The position numbers and the translations under genes were made by a program. A stretch of DNA of 16,437 nt. Source: Oxalobacteraceae bacterium UBA4003. Its GTDB lineage: Bacteria > Pseudomonadota > Gammaproteobacteria > Burkholderiales > Burkholderiaceae_D. The notes under the pieces are model-generated. The model ran no database searches. It was given only the letters and a program-made list of their open reading frames with translations, and was not told the DNA's origin. Position 1 is the first letter of the stretch; each line of letters starts with the position of its first letter. Where the stretch lies: the NCBI GenBank assembly GCA_002384815.1, contig DGBN01000066.1, positions 12,957 through 29,393 of the forward strand. The letters run 5' to 3'. This document shows, piece by piece, positions 7,028 through 14,479 of the stretch.

Positions 7028-8629
7028 TTAATCGATGCCCTGGCTGGTCAGATATTCCTCGTATGTACCCCGGAAGTCGACGATTTCGTTTTCTTTCACT
7101 TCCAGCACACGCGTCGCCAGCGAAGAAACGAATTCGCGATCATGCGAAACGAAAATCAGGGTACCTGCGTATTTTTCCAGTGCGATGTTCAACGACTCGA
7201 TGGATTCCATATCCATGTGATTGGTCGGTTCATCCATCAGCAGCACATTGTGACGGCCCAGCATCAGCTTGCCGTAAGTCATGCGACCTTTTTCACCGCC
7301 GGACAATACCTTGACCGATTTTTTCACATCGTCACCACCAAACAGCAAACGTCCCAGAATCGAACGCACAGCCTGATCATCGTCGCCTTCCTGTGTCCAT
7401 TGCCCGACCCAGTCGGTCAGATTCTTGTCGCTGGCAAAATCTTCAGTCGGATCCTGCGGCATGTAACCGACGTTGGCGTTTTCAGCCCATTTGACTCTGC
7501 CGCTATCCGCGTCCAGGCCTGTGATGTCCCTGCCGCCTATGCTGCGCAACAAAGTGGTTTTACCGGCACCGTTGGCACCGATGATCGCGACGCGCTCGCC
7601 TGCTTCAACAGTAATGCTGAAGTTTTTGAACAACTGTTTATCGAAGGCCTTCGAGATGCCTTCTACCGTAACGGCCTGGCGATGCAATTTTTTCTCGCCA
7701 TCAAAACGTACAAATGGATAGGCACGTGACGATGGCTTGATATCGTCTACCTTGATCTTTTCGATCTGCTTGGCACGCGACGTAGCCTGACGCGCCTTGG
7801 ATTTGTTTGCCGCGAAACGACGGACGAATTCCTGCAGCTCGGCAACCTTGTCTTTCGCTTTCGCGTTGTTCGCCAGTTGCTGATTGCGCGCCTGCGTCGA
7901 AGCAAACATGTAGTCGTCGTAGTTGCCCGGATAAATCTTCAGTGTGCCGTAATCCATATCGGCCACGTGCGTACACACCTGGTTCAGGAAGTGACGATCA
8001 TGCGAAATGATGATCATGGTCGAGTTGCGCTCGTTGAGCACGTCTTCCAGCCAGCGAATCGTGTTGATGTCCAGATTGTTGGTCGGTTCGTCGAGCAGCA
8101 GAATGTCCGGGTTCGAGAACAGCGCCTGAGCCAGCAATACACGCAGCTTCCAGCCTGGCGAGACATTGCTCATCGGTCCCTGATGCAGATCGATCGCAAC
8201 ACCTGCACCCAGCAACAGTTCGCCGGCACGCGATTCAGCGGTATAACCATCGTACTCGGCAAACTTCGCTTCGAGGTCAGCGGCCTTCATGTAATCATCA
8301 TCGGTCGCTTCCGGATTCGCGTAAATCGCATCGCGCTCCGACATTGCCGCCCACATTTCCGTGTGACCCATCATCACGACGTCCAGCACGCGCATTTCTT
8401 CAAACGCAAACTGATCCTGGCGCAATTTACCCAGACGCTCGTTCGGATCGAGCATGACGGTACCAGCCGACGAATCCAGATCGCCGCCGAGAATTTTCAT
8501 GAAGGTGGATTTGCCACAACCGTTGGCCCCAATCAGGCCGTAACGGTTGCCGTCGCCAAACTTGACGGAGATATTTTCAAACAACGGCTTGGGGCCGAAT
8601 TGCATCGTGATATTTGCTGTCGATAACAC
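7028..8629 (-). CDS. ybiT: ABC-F family ATPase, YbiT type
   Basis: 533 residues with two ATP-binding domains and no membrane segments, so this is a soluble ABC-F protein, a group that acts on ribosomes. Domain 1 has Walker A GANGCGKST (34-42), a degenerate signature VSPGWK, Walker B ILLLDEPTNNLD and the His switch ISHDRHF. A charged linker follows (ending near KARQATSRAKQIEKIK). Domain 2 has GANGAGKTT, LSGGEKGR, LLMDEPTNHMD and VSHDREF. The N-terminus (TMQFGPKPLFENISVKF) and the end (EEYLTSQGID) match the YbiT subgroup rather than EttA or Uup. The start codon is GTG (8627-8629), chosen because AAAGG lies 8 nt upstream. The gene stands alone with its own promoter and terminator. The precise cellular role of YbiT proteins is not settled by sequence. 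Confidence 0.94.
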   Translation of the reverse strand: MLSTANITMQFGPKPLFENISVKFGDGNRYGLIGANGCGKSTFMKILGGDLDSSAGTVMLDPNERLGKLRQDQFAFEEMRVLDVVMMGHTEMWAAMSERDAIYANPEATDDDYMKAADLEAKFAEYDGYTAESRAGELLLGAGVAIDLHQGPMSNVSPGWKLRVLLAQALFSNPDILLLDEPTNNLDINTIRWLEDVLNERNSTMIIISHDRHFLNQVCTHVADMDYGTLKIYPGNYDDYMFASTQARNQQLANNAKAKDKVAELQEFVRRFAANKSKARQATSRAKQIEKIKVDDIKPSSRAYPFVRFDGEKKLHRQAVTVEGISKAFDKQLFKNFSITVEAGERVAIIGANGAGKTTLLRSIGGRDITGLDADSGRVKWAENANVGYMPQDPTEDFASDKNLTDWVGQWTQEGDDDQAVRSILGRLLFGGDDVKKSVKVLSGGEKGRMTYGKLMLGRHNVLLMDEPTNHMDMESIESLNIALEKYAGTLIFVSHDREFVSSLATRVLEVKENEIVDFRGTYEEYLTSQGID

Positions 8630-8637
8630 TGATAATG

Positions 8638-8642
8638 CCTTT
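8638..8642 (-). promoter_or_regulatory. Ribosome binding site fixing the GTG start of ybiT
   Basis: AAAGG on the minus strand, 8 nt before the GTG at 8627-8629. No ATG in this frame has a comparable site nearby. Confidence 0.6.
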
Positions 8643-8668
8643 GCAGATATGAATTTGGGTAACTGGAC

Positions 8669-8697
8669 ATTCTACCATTGCGGGAGCTGGCTGGCAG
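8669..8697 (-). promoter_or_regulatory. Candidate sigma70 promoter of ybiT
   Basis: On the minus strand CTGCCA (8692-8697, 4 of 6) and TAGAAT (8669-8674, 5 of 6) are separated by 17 bp, about 40 bp before the GTG start. The rest of the 181-bp gap between ldcA and ybiT shows no terminator and no gene I can support. Confidence 0.5.
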
Positions 8698-8810
8698 CGC
8701 TTGGGAGGAAGCCTGTCAGGCTTTACCGGCGATTCGATGCCCGAAATGGATATTTCTTCGTGCTTGACGTGCCACGAGACACCATCGACGACCACGAAAA
8801 ACAAAAAGAG

Positions 8811-9773
8811 TTACCAAGCGATTAACGAGCGATATCCGGACATCGTCAGCGAAAACAATGTTGAATCCGAAACCAGCTCAGCCTGCGAGCCAAGCACCAG
8901 CGTCGCCTTATCCCGTCCATGTCCAAACGGCAGTCCCGTCAACACCGGCACCGGCAAATGCGCCCGCAGATACGCGACCATTTTTGCAAAATCGTAACCG
9001 TTATCGTAATCGGTCAGGCGGTAACCGGAAAAATCGCCCAGCAATACTGCCTGCTGTCCATCCAGCACGCCGGCATGCAATAACTGCAGCATCATGCGTT
9101 CAACGCGATACGGATGTTCGTTGATATCTTCCACACACAGTATGCCGCCATCTATTTTCGGTAACCACGGCGAACCGACCAGATGCGTCAACATCGCCAG
9201 ATTGCCGCCCCATAGCGTGCCTTTGAGCAGTAACTGGGGATTGTTGTCTGCCTGTACCGTAATCCTGTGCACAGGCTGCGTCAGGCATTGCCAAAAATTG
9301 TTCAGCGTATAACTGCTCAACTCGTCCCGGACAAAATCATTGCACAGCATGGGTCCGGAAAAACTCATGGTGCCGGCCTGCGCCAGCAAACCCATCTGCA
9401 AGGCGGTGAAATCGCTGTGGCCGACAAACAGCTTGCCGCTTGCGGCCAGTTGCGAAAAATCCAGATCAGGCAACAAACGCGTCAAACCGTAACCGCCGCG
9501 CAATGCCAGCACAATATCAACCTCAGGATCGTGTGCTGCCGCATAGAGTTGCGCGATGCGCTGATCGTCGGCAGCTCCGAAACGCTGGAATTTCCCGCAC
9601 GCATCAGTAAAGTTGCGTACACGGCAACCCTGCGCGATCAGAACCGCGATGCCGCGCTCCACCGCATCCGGCTGTGCGGCATAACCGCTGGGCGCAACGA
9701 TGGCCACCATGGGGCCGCTATTACCACCGTGCTCAAGCATGTTCCGCACTGCCTGATTCAATTCGGTATTCAT
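8811..9773 (-). CDS. ldcA: Muramoyltetrapeptide (LD-) carboxypeptidase, peptidase family S66
   Basis: 320 residues, close to the family size. LdcA removes the terminal D-Ala from murein tetrapeptides in the cytoplasm during cell-wall recycling, and there is no signal peptide here. The Ser-Glu-His catalytic set is visible: S120 in GHSDFTAL, E215 in CVEDINEHPYRVERM, and H285 in GLPFGHGRDKATL. VAIVAPSGYA (23-32) starts the N-terminal domain, and LALRGGYGLTRLLPDLD and WGGNLAML are further family motifs. The ATG overlaps the stop of the upstream alpha/beta hydrolase as ATGA (9770-9773), so the two are probably co-translated. The related MccF immunity proteins share this fold, but the recycling role is the more likely one here. 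Confidence 0.92.
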   Translation of the reverse strand: MNTELNQAVRNMLEHGGNSGPMVAIVAPSGYAAQPDAVERGIAVLIAQGCRVRNFTDACGKFQRFGAADDQRIAQLYAAAHDPEVDIVLALRGGYGLTRLLPDLDFSQLAASGKLFVGHSDFTALQMGLLAQAGTMSFSGPMLCNDFVRDELSSYTLNNFWQCLTQPVHRITVQADNNPQLLLKGTLWGGNLAMLTHLVGSPWLPKIDGGILCVEDINEHPYRVERMMLQLLHAGVLDGQQAVLLGDFSGYRLTDYDNGYDFAKMVAYLRAHLPVPVLTGLPFGHGRDKATLVLGSQAELVSDSTLFSLTMSGYRSLIAW

Positions 9774-10687
9774 GCCCGTTCAAGCGCTAGGGAAATTTCA
9801 TCGGCAGCACGGCAGTGTTCTGCAATCAGCTCGCCGAAACGATCGCTCAACGCATCCGGCAAATCGTGCCCCATGCCGTCGATTTCATGCATCACCGCAT
9901 TCATTATCAGTCGTGCCGTATCGCGTCCGCCGGCAATCGGCACCAGGGGATCGTCACGGCCGTGCACTACCATGGTCGGCACACGTATTGTTTTCAGCAG
10001 TTCAACCCGATCGCCGGATGCACCTATCGCCAGTAGCTGGCGCGTCGTACCTGTTGGCTCCAGATTGCGTTTGACCGTGCGGGAAATGCGTCCATGCAGC
10101 ACATCGCGCGGCGTCGGATAAGCCGGGCTGCCGATAACTTGCATCGTATGAACGTAATGATCGATCACGCGCGCATGATTGAGCGGGTCGGGTGTGGCGG
10201 CAAACAGTACTTTGCGCGCTGCCCGCGTCGGCCCCGGCAAACCGCGCCGTCCGCTGGTAGACATGATGGAAGTCAGACTGAGCGTGCGTTGCGGATAACG
10301 CGCCGCCACAATCTGCGCAATCATGCCACCCATGGAAACGCCAAGGATGTGCGCCTGCTCGATTTGCAGCGCATCCAGCACGCCGATTGCATCCGCTGCC
10401 ATGTCGTCCAGCAGATAGCCCGCCCCCAGTTTCATGCGCAAGGCCATTTTGAGGACGGCCAGAAAGGTATTTGGTTTACCGAGATGATGCAGCTTGGTGG
10501 ACAGGCCGCTATCGCGATTGTCGAAGCGAATAAGATAAAACCCACGCTGTACCAATGCATCACAAAAGGATTCCGGCCACGACACCAGTTGCATGCCGAG
10601 ACCGACGATGAGAAGTATGGCCGGATCGCGTGGATCTCCTTGCGTTTCAACGCTGATGTCTATGTCGTTTACGTGGATGATAGGCAA
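9770..10687 (-). CDS. Alpha/beta hydrolase of unknown substrate
   Basis: With the chosen start the protein has 305 residues and a full alpha/beta-hydrolase fold. The nucleophile is S118 in GVSMGG, the acid D246 in GRDDPLVP and the base H274 in GMGHDLP; LIVGLGMQLVSWP (25-38) supplies the oxyanion-hole strand and RFDNRDSGLS follows. There is no signal peptide. The start is TTG at 10685-10687 because AGGAAG sits 7 nt upstream; a longer frame beginning with another TTG at 10738 has no such site and adds a stretch that does not fit the fold. It overlaps ldcA by ATGA. The substrate cannot be told from sequence. Similar proteins are often annotated as esterases or polyketide-type hydrolases, which I do not adopt. 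Confidence 0.85.
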   Translation of the reverse strand: MPIIHVNDIDISVETQGDPRDPAILLIVGLGMQLVSWPESFCDALVQRGFYLIRFDNRDSGLSTKLHHLGKPNTFLAVLKMALRMKLGAGYLLDDMAADAIGVLDALQIEQAHILGVSMGGMIAQIVAARYPQRTLSLTSIMSTSGRRGLPGPTRAARKVLFAATPDPLNHARVIDHYVHTMQVIGSPAYPTPRDVLHGRISRTVKRNLEPTGTTRQLLAIGASGDRVELLKTIRVPTMVVHGRDDPLVPIAGGRDTARLIMNAVMHEIDGMGHDLPDALSDRFGELIAEHCRAADEISLALERA

Positions 10688-10694
10688 ATCGGGG

Positions 10695-10700
10695 CTTCCT
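10695..10700 (-). promoter_or_regulatory. Ribosome binding site fixing the TTG start of the alpha/beta hydrolase
   Basis: AGGAAG on the minus strand, 7 nt before the TTG at 10685-10687. It is one of the best Shine-Dalgarno matches in the window and decides between two TTG starts. The remaining gap up to tadA (about 10701-10849) holds no gene or clear promoter. Confidence 0.7.
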
Positions 10701-10849
10701 GAAAAATGGTGCAGCGCGACGCACACTGCAATTCGCAATAAATGGATTATTCAATGTCGCGATGTCCGTTGCGTCAGAAACGCCCGGTTCGCTCGATACA
10801 ATACCATCGCTGCAGCCGAAAATCGAGGTGGGCGACACCGAGACTTCAA

Positions 10850-10870
10850 GCCGATTCAGGCCGAATCGGC
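10850..10870 (-). terminator. Stem-loop at the tadA stop codon, possible weak terminator
   Basis: GCCGATTC (10850-10857), loop AGGCC, GAATCGGC (10863-10870): a perfect 8-bp stem that includes part of the TGA stop of tadA (10856-10858). On the minus strand it is followed by CTTGAAGT, not a proper U-run. It marks the end of the queE-queD-tadA unit but may act in mRNA stability rather than termination. Confidence 0.4.
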
Positions 10871-11368
10871 ATCCTGTTTGGACTGCAGTTGCGACGCCTT
10901 GCGGCGCTCGGCAAAAAAGTCTTTCAACAATGTTCCGCATTCCGTTGCCAACACACCACCTGTCAGATGCGTGTGATGATTGAGCTGATTCTGTTCGAAC
11001 AAATTGACGATCGAGCCGCAGGCACCGGTCTTGGGGTCGGATGCACCGAACACCACGCGCGCAAGCCGCGCATGCATCATCGCACCAGAACACATCACGC
11101 ATGGTTCCAGCGTGACATACAGTTCGCAGCCGGGAAGACGATAATTGCCCAGGATGGTTGCCGCAGCGCGCAAAGCCATGATTTCTGCATGTGCGGTCGG
11201 ATCGTGCGTGCCTATCGGCTGATTGAAACCGGTGGCAATGACTTGTCCATCCTTGACGACCACCGCGCCAACCGGAACTTCGCCCAGCGCCCAGGCGTTA
11301 TGCGCCTGATCCAGCGCCTGCCGCATCCGGATCTCGTCCTGTGTCACATCCTGACTTGCATCCGCCAT
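10856..11368 (-). CDS. tadA: tRNA-specific adenosine deaminase (TadA)
   Basis: 170 residues. TadA deaminates A34 to inosine in the anticodon of tRNA-Arg(ACG), is essential in most bacteria and acts as a homodimer. The zinc-deaminase motifs are clear: H60 and catalytic E62 in HAEIMALR, C90 and C93 in PCVMC. EVPVGAVVV, FNQPIGTHDPTAHAE and FGASDPKTGACGS follow the TadA pattern closely, which separates it from cytidine and guanine deaminases. The C-terminal tail from about 152 is charged and variable, as usual. The start lies 8 bp after the queD stop, so it is the last gene of a queE-queD-tadA operon. A GGAAGG lies about 12 nt upstream of the ATG inside the end of queD, slightly far for a Shine-Dalgarno. 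Confidence 0.96.
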   Translation of the reverse strand: MADASQDVTQDEIRMRQALDQAHNAWALGEVPVGAVVVKDGQVIATGFNQPIGTHDPTAHAEIMALRAAATILGNYRLPGCELYVTLEPCVMCSGAMMHARLARVVFGASDPKTGACGSIVNLFEQNQLNHHTHLTGGVLATECGTLLKDFFAERRKASQLQSKQDADSA

Positions 11369-11376
11369 GAGAGCGA

Positions 11377-11826
11377 TCAGCCTTCCGCAGTGATTTCAGC
11401 CCAACAGTTCGGCGTTTCGTGCAGCACCAGTTTGTGCAGACGCAAGCCCGTTCCGTAGTGATCCTTGTATGCGACATTCAGGATATTGAATGCCGTTTGC
11501 GCCAGATTCTCGACGGTCGGAATACGATCGATGATTACCGTTTTATGCCCAGGAATGCTTTCGAGGAATTCACGTACCTTGGCGTCTTTTTCATAGACGA
11601 TAAACGAATGATCCCAAACATCGACCAGATGCTGTTTCGCCAGCGACTTGATGTCGGAAAAATCCATGATCATGCCGTTGTCTGAACTACCCTCTTCATC
11701 AATCACATTGCCGACCAGCGTGATTTCGAGCGTATAGCGATGGCCGTGCAGATTGCGGCACTGGCTTTTGTGGTCGGGAATACGGTGACCGGCATCGAAT
11801 TCAAGTTTGCGGGTAATTGTCAGCAT
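11377..11826 (-). CDS. queD: 6-carboxy-5,6,7,8-tetrahydropterin synthase (QueD)
   Basis: 149 residues, longer than the roughly 120 of the E. coli enzyme. QueD turns 7,8-dihydroneopterin triphosphate into carboxytetrahydropterin, the substrate of QueE, in queuosine synthesis. Zinc ligands are H14 (FDAGH) and H27/H29 (NLHGH). The catalytic Cys is C23 in the QCRNLHGH motif, with D72-H73 (WDH) and E137 (HETPN) completing the site. The single CxxxHGH spacing fits QueD rather than eukaryotic-type PTPS. It sits 30 bp after queE and 8 bp before tadA. Its ribosome site is weak (a run of A before the ATG). The gap from queE contains three short TTTAC-type repeats of unknown meaning. Confidence 0.94.
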   Translation of the reverse strand: MLTITRKLEFDAGHRIPDHKSQCRNLHGHRYTLEITLVGNVIDEEGSSDNGMIMDFSDIKSLAKQHLVDVWDHSFIVYEKDAKVREFLESIPGHKTVIIDRIPTVENLAQTAFNILNVAYKDHYGTGLRLHKLVLHETPNCWAEITAEG

Positions 11827-11856
11827 GGTTTTTTCTGTAAAGCTATCAGTAAAGCG

Positions 11857-12492
11857 TCAGGGTATCTGTAAAAGTTTATGCGTCTGCAAGCTGAGCCTCC
11901 ATTTCGGATTGCGTTTGCAGACATCAATGGCAAGCCTGGTATTCTGTTCTGCCAGCGGGCCATCCATAGGCTGCACGAAGAAGTGCTCAAAATCCAGACC
12001 TTCATAGGCAGCCAGCGATTGATCCAGTTGCGGAATCACGACCTTCAACTCGCTGCCCTGGCGCACCACAAGTTGCGAACCCATCTTGGGACTGACGCAA
12101 ATCCAGTCGATGCCGGCCGGCACCGGCAAGGTGCCGTTGGTTTCAATCGCAATTTCAAAGCCGACGGCATGCATTGCATTGATCAGTTCCGTGTCGAGTT
12201 GCAGCAGCGGTTCGCCGCCGGTAAACACTACATATTTGCTTGCGGCGTACGACGCCGGCCACAAAGTATTGATCGTGTTTGCCAGCTTTACAGCATCGGC
12301 AAACTTGCCGCCGCCTTCACCATCGGTACCGACAAAATCGGTATCGCAAAACTGGCACACGGCGGTGGCGCGATCGCTTTCACGACCAGTCCACAGATTG
12401 CAGCCCGAGAAACGGCAAAACACGGCAGGACGTCCGGCGTGTGCGCCCTCGCCCTGTAATGTATAGAAAATCTCTTTTACGCTGTAAGTCAA
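11857..12492 (-). CDS. queE: 7-carboxy-7-deazaguanine synthase (QueE), radical SAM
   Basis: 211 residues from the chosen start. QueE is a radical SAM enzyme that rearranges carboxytetrahydropterin, the QueD product, to 7-carboxy-7-deazaguanine in queuosine synthesis. The cluster cysteines are C31, C46 and C49, giving CX14CX2C instead of the usual CX3CX2C; the longer loop is known from Burkholderia QueE. KEIFYTLQGEGAHAG (6-20) starts the family match; FTGGEPLLQLD and IETNGTLPVP are SAM-binding segments, and the end is SLQTHKLLQIP. The start is placed at TTG 12490-12492 (MTYSVKEI) because the family begins there; a longer frame to 12630 adds about 46 residues without family character and runs through a consensus -10. 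No good Shine-Dalgarno supports the TTG, so the exact start is uncertain. Confidence 0.92.
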   Translation of the reverse strand: MTYSVKEIFYTLQGEGAHAGRPAVFCRFSGCNLWTGRESDRATAVCQFCDTDFVGTDGEGGGKFADAVKLANTINTLWPASYAASKYVVFTGGEPLLQLDTELINAMHAVGFEIAIETNGTLPVPAGIDWICVSPKMGSQLVVRQGSELKVVIPQLDQSLAAYEGLDFEHFFVQPMDGPLAEQNTRLAIDVCKRNPKWRLSLQTHKLLQIP

Positions 12493-12537
12493 AATGATGG
12501 CCGGATGAAGGTTTATGCAAGGCCGCGGAAATAACAG

Positions 12538-12558
12538 AAGGCAATACCGGACTGCCTT
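12538..12558 (-). promoter_or_regulatory. Stem-loop in the queE leader
   Basis: AAGGCA (12538-12543), 9-nt loop, TGCCTT (12553-12558): a perfect 6-bp stem between the candidate -10 and the queE start, so it would form in the leader RNA. I looked for preQ1 riboswitch consensus in this roughly 85-nt leader and did not see it. Function unknown. Confidence 0.35.
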
Positions 12559-12582
12559 GTTGCTTGTGGTGCGCGGGTCGCC

Positions 12583-12610
12583 ATTATAGACCAGAGCGGC
12601 CTCTCCGCTC
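12583..12610 (-). promoter_or_regulatory. Candidate promoter and operator of queE-queD-tadA
   Basis: A perfect -10 hexamer TATAAT lies at 12583-12588 on the minus strand, about 90 bp before the queE start. The place of the -35 is weak, but a perfect 6-bp inverted repeat GAGCGG-N5-CCGCTC (12594-12610) covers the spacer and -35 region. That layout suits a promoter that a bound protein controls. The stretch from 12611 to the antiporter stop at 12689 holds no gene and no clear terminator. Confidence 0.55.
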
Positions 12611-12688
12611 AGCGCCTCATGTACTTGCAATAAATGCTATCTCGGCCTCGTCACAGGACATCACCGATAGTGCAATGCCTGCAGCGCA

Positions 12689-14317
12689 CTAGGTATGGCG
12701 CGTTAACGCCCCTTCCAGCAAATCCAGCTGGCGCAGCAGGTGTTGATGAACGCTATCGTCCAGTTTGCTCGTGAGCCACATCTGATATAAGGCATCACGT
12801 TCGGCACGGATGGCTTCCAGACGCAAGCTGCGTTCGGCCTCCACCTGCAACTTAACAGCGGCGGCTTCGTCACCGTCATTGCCGTAGTCCAGCCGACGTC
12901 GGTACGATTCGATAATGCGCGTAGCAGCCTCAGAGTAGGCATCATGCGCGCTCATGTTTTTGGTAATCTGATTGATACGGCGTATGGCTGCCTCCGCGGC
13001 TAGTCCGCGCGCCTCCGCTTCGCCTATACCGCTCACCGCTTCCGGCAGCGCCTCCAGATCCTTGGTCAATATAGGCAAGGCCACGCTGGCACTCAGCAGT
13101 GAAAGCAAAATCACTCCTTTTGCCAGAAATATCAGCAAATCCCGTCCCGGAAACGGCGTCCCGTCGGGTAGCAAAAACGGCAATGTCAAAATACCGGCCA
13201 GCGTGATGGCTCCCCGCACGCCGGAAAATGCCGTCACCAGCAACAACCGGAAAGAAGGTTTCAGACCGTCTATTTCGTCCCGACTGGTACGGAACAACGT
13301 GACTTTCAGCGAACTCCAGACCCACAAAAACCGCAGAATGGCCAGTACGGCTGTAATCGCGACCACATACAAGGCCAGCCACCACGCCGTACTCAAGCCC
13401 ACTTCGGCGGCAACGAACGGCAAACCTTCGATGGTGGTGCGCAGTTGTGCGCCAAGAATCACGAAAATCACACCGTTCAGAGCCATTTGTATGGTGTCCC
13501 ATACTGCGCGCCGCTGCATGCGTGTGGCAGCCAGACGGCGCCCAACCAGATCGGCGTAATGCATCGTGATGCCCGCTGCAGCCGCAGCCAGAATACCCGA
13601 GCCGCCTATATGCTCGGCGCCAAGATAGGCGGCAAAAGGAATCAGCAGGCTGATCAGAATCTGCGTGCCGGGATCTTCGCCGGCCGCTGCCACCAGCCAT
13701 CGATTCAGGATGCCGATCAGCCAGGCGACGGCAATACCAACCAGCAAACCGCCACCTGCTGTCTGCAGGAAAGTCAGCGAGGCATCGAACAGCGAAAAAC
13801 TGCCGGTAATGACAGCCGCTACCGCGAAGCGGAAGCACACCAGACCAGACGCATCGTTAAGCAGCGATTCCCCTTCCAGGATATGCATCAGGCGCGAAGG
13901 AATCGGACTTTGCGATGCAATCGCGGAAACAGCGACCGGATCGGTAGGCGACAGGATAGCCGCCAGCGCAAAAGCCGCTGCCAGTGGAATGGCAGGAATC
14001 ATCCAGTGTATGAAATACCCCATGCCAAGCACGGTAAACAGCACGAGCCCGATTGCCAGCATAACAATCGGACGGGCGTCCCGGAAGAACGCGCTTTTGG
14101 GTATGCGCCAGCCGTCCAGAAAAAGCAGAGGCGGAATAAAAAACAGGAAGAAAAATTCAGGATCAAGCGGTACGCTGATACCGAAACCGTAGGAAAGTAC
14201 AGCGCCCATGGCAATCTGTACCAATGGCAAAGGCACCTTGATTGGCAGCAGCCGGACGACAAAACCGCTTGCCACTACGGCAAGAAGCAGAATGAGAACG
14301 ATGGTAACGGTATGCAT
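12689..14317 (-). CDS. Sodium/proton antiporter, CPA1 family (YjcE/NhaP-like)
   Basis: 542 residues from the chosen start. It is an inner-membrane antiporter that exchanges protons for Na+ (or K+). About 12 hydrophobic segments fill residues 1-420. The CPA1 core is visible: IPPLLFLDGWR (61-71), LSPTDPVAVS (122-131, D126) and the ion-binding N154-D155 in ESLLNDASG; GSGILAAAAAG and FSGVRGAITLAG follow. A soluble helical tail of about 120 residues ends the protein. The start is ATG 14315-14317 (MHTVTIVLIL) because related proteins begin at this membrane segment and an AGGG is a few bases upstream; a frame open to 14512 adds 65 residues without family character, and ATG 14350 is a second choice. 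Ion specificity cannot be read from sequence. It stands alone, though readthrough from cydX is possible. Confidence 0.9.
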   Translation of the reverse strand: MHTVTIVLILLLAVVASGFVVRLLPIKVPLPLVQIAMGAVLSYGFGISVPLDPEFFFLFFIPPLLFLDGWRIPKSAFFRDARPIVMLAIGLVLFTVLGMGYFIHWMIPAIPLAAAFALAAILSPTDPVAVSAIASQSPIPSRLMHILEGESLLNDASGLVCFRFAVAAVITGSFSLFDASLTFLQTAGGGLLVGIAVAWLIGILNRWLVAAAGEDPGTQILISLLIPFAAYLGAEHIGGSGILAAAAAGITMHYADLVGRRLAATRMQRRAVWDTIQMALNGVIFVILGAQLRTTIEGLPFVAAEVGLSTAWWLALYVVAITAVLAILRFLWVWSSLKVTLFRTSRDEIDGLKPSFRLLLVTAFSGVRGAITLAGILTLPFLLPDGTPFPGRDLLIFLAKGVILLSLLSASVALPILTKDLEALPEAVSGIGEAEARGLAAEAAIRRINQITKNMSAHDAYSEAATRIIESYRRRLDYGNDGDEAAAVKLQVEAERSLRLEAIRAERDALYQMWLTSKLDDSVHQHLLRQLDLLEGALTRHT

Positions 14318-14408
14318 CCAACCCTGAATTTCAAATGGCGTTAAAAGCATGAGACATGCTGCGCAAATCAACATGGCAAAATGGTTTTTCCCAAGCTGCA
14401 CAAATACA

Positions 14409-14414
14409 ATTTTA
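14409..14414 (-). promoter_or_regulatory. Possible -10 for the antiporter gene
   Basis: TAAAAT on the minus strand, about 90 bp before the chosen start, without a recognisable -35. The 194-bp gap between cydX and the antiporter otherwise contains only the stem-loop at 14480-14512. Confidence 0.25.
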
Positions 14415-14479
14415 CGCTGACTCCGAAGAAGCGCGATATGAATTCGCGCACGACGAACTCGCTGCACCGACATATTTTT

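Noticed and set aside
8577..8804. A small - strand frame between ldcA and ybiT
   Set aside because: It starts with TTG without a ribosome site, runs into ybiT in another frame and crosses the candidate ybiT promoter.
11833..11873. Three short repeats (TTCTGTAAA, ATCAGTAAA, ATCTGTAAA) between queD and queE
   Set aside because: Imperfect, unevenly spaced (12 and 19 bp) and partly inside the queE end; not enough to call a repeat or operator.
12493..12576. A preQ1 riboswitch ahead of queE
   Set aside because: I read the leader on the minus strand for the C-rich loop and A-rich tail of preQ1-I and for preQ1-II features and found neither.
12493..12630. N-terminal extension of QueE up to 12630
   Set aside because: The extra residues have no family character, and the region contains a consensus -10 and two inverted repeats, so it is better read as promoter and leader.
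13445..14344. A 299-codon + strand frame opposite the antiporter
   Set aside because: Rich in Arg, Gln and His with no hydrophobic core or known motif; it is the complement of a clear membrane protein gene.
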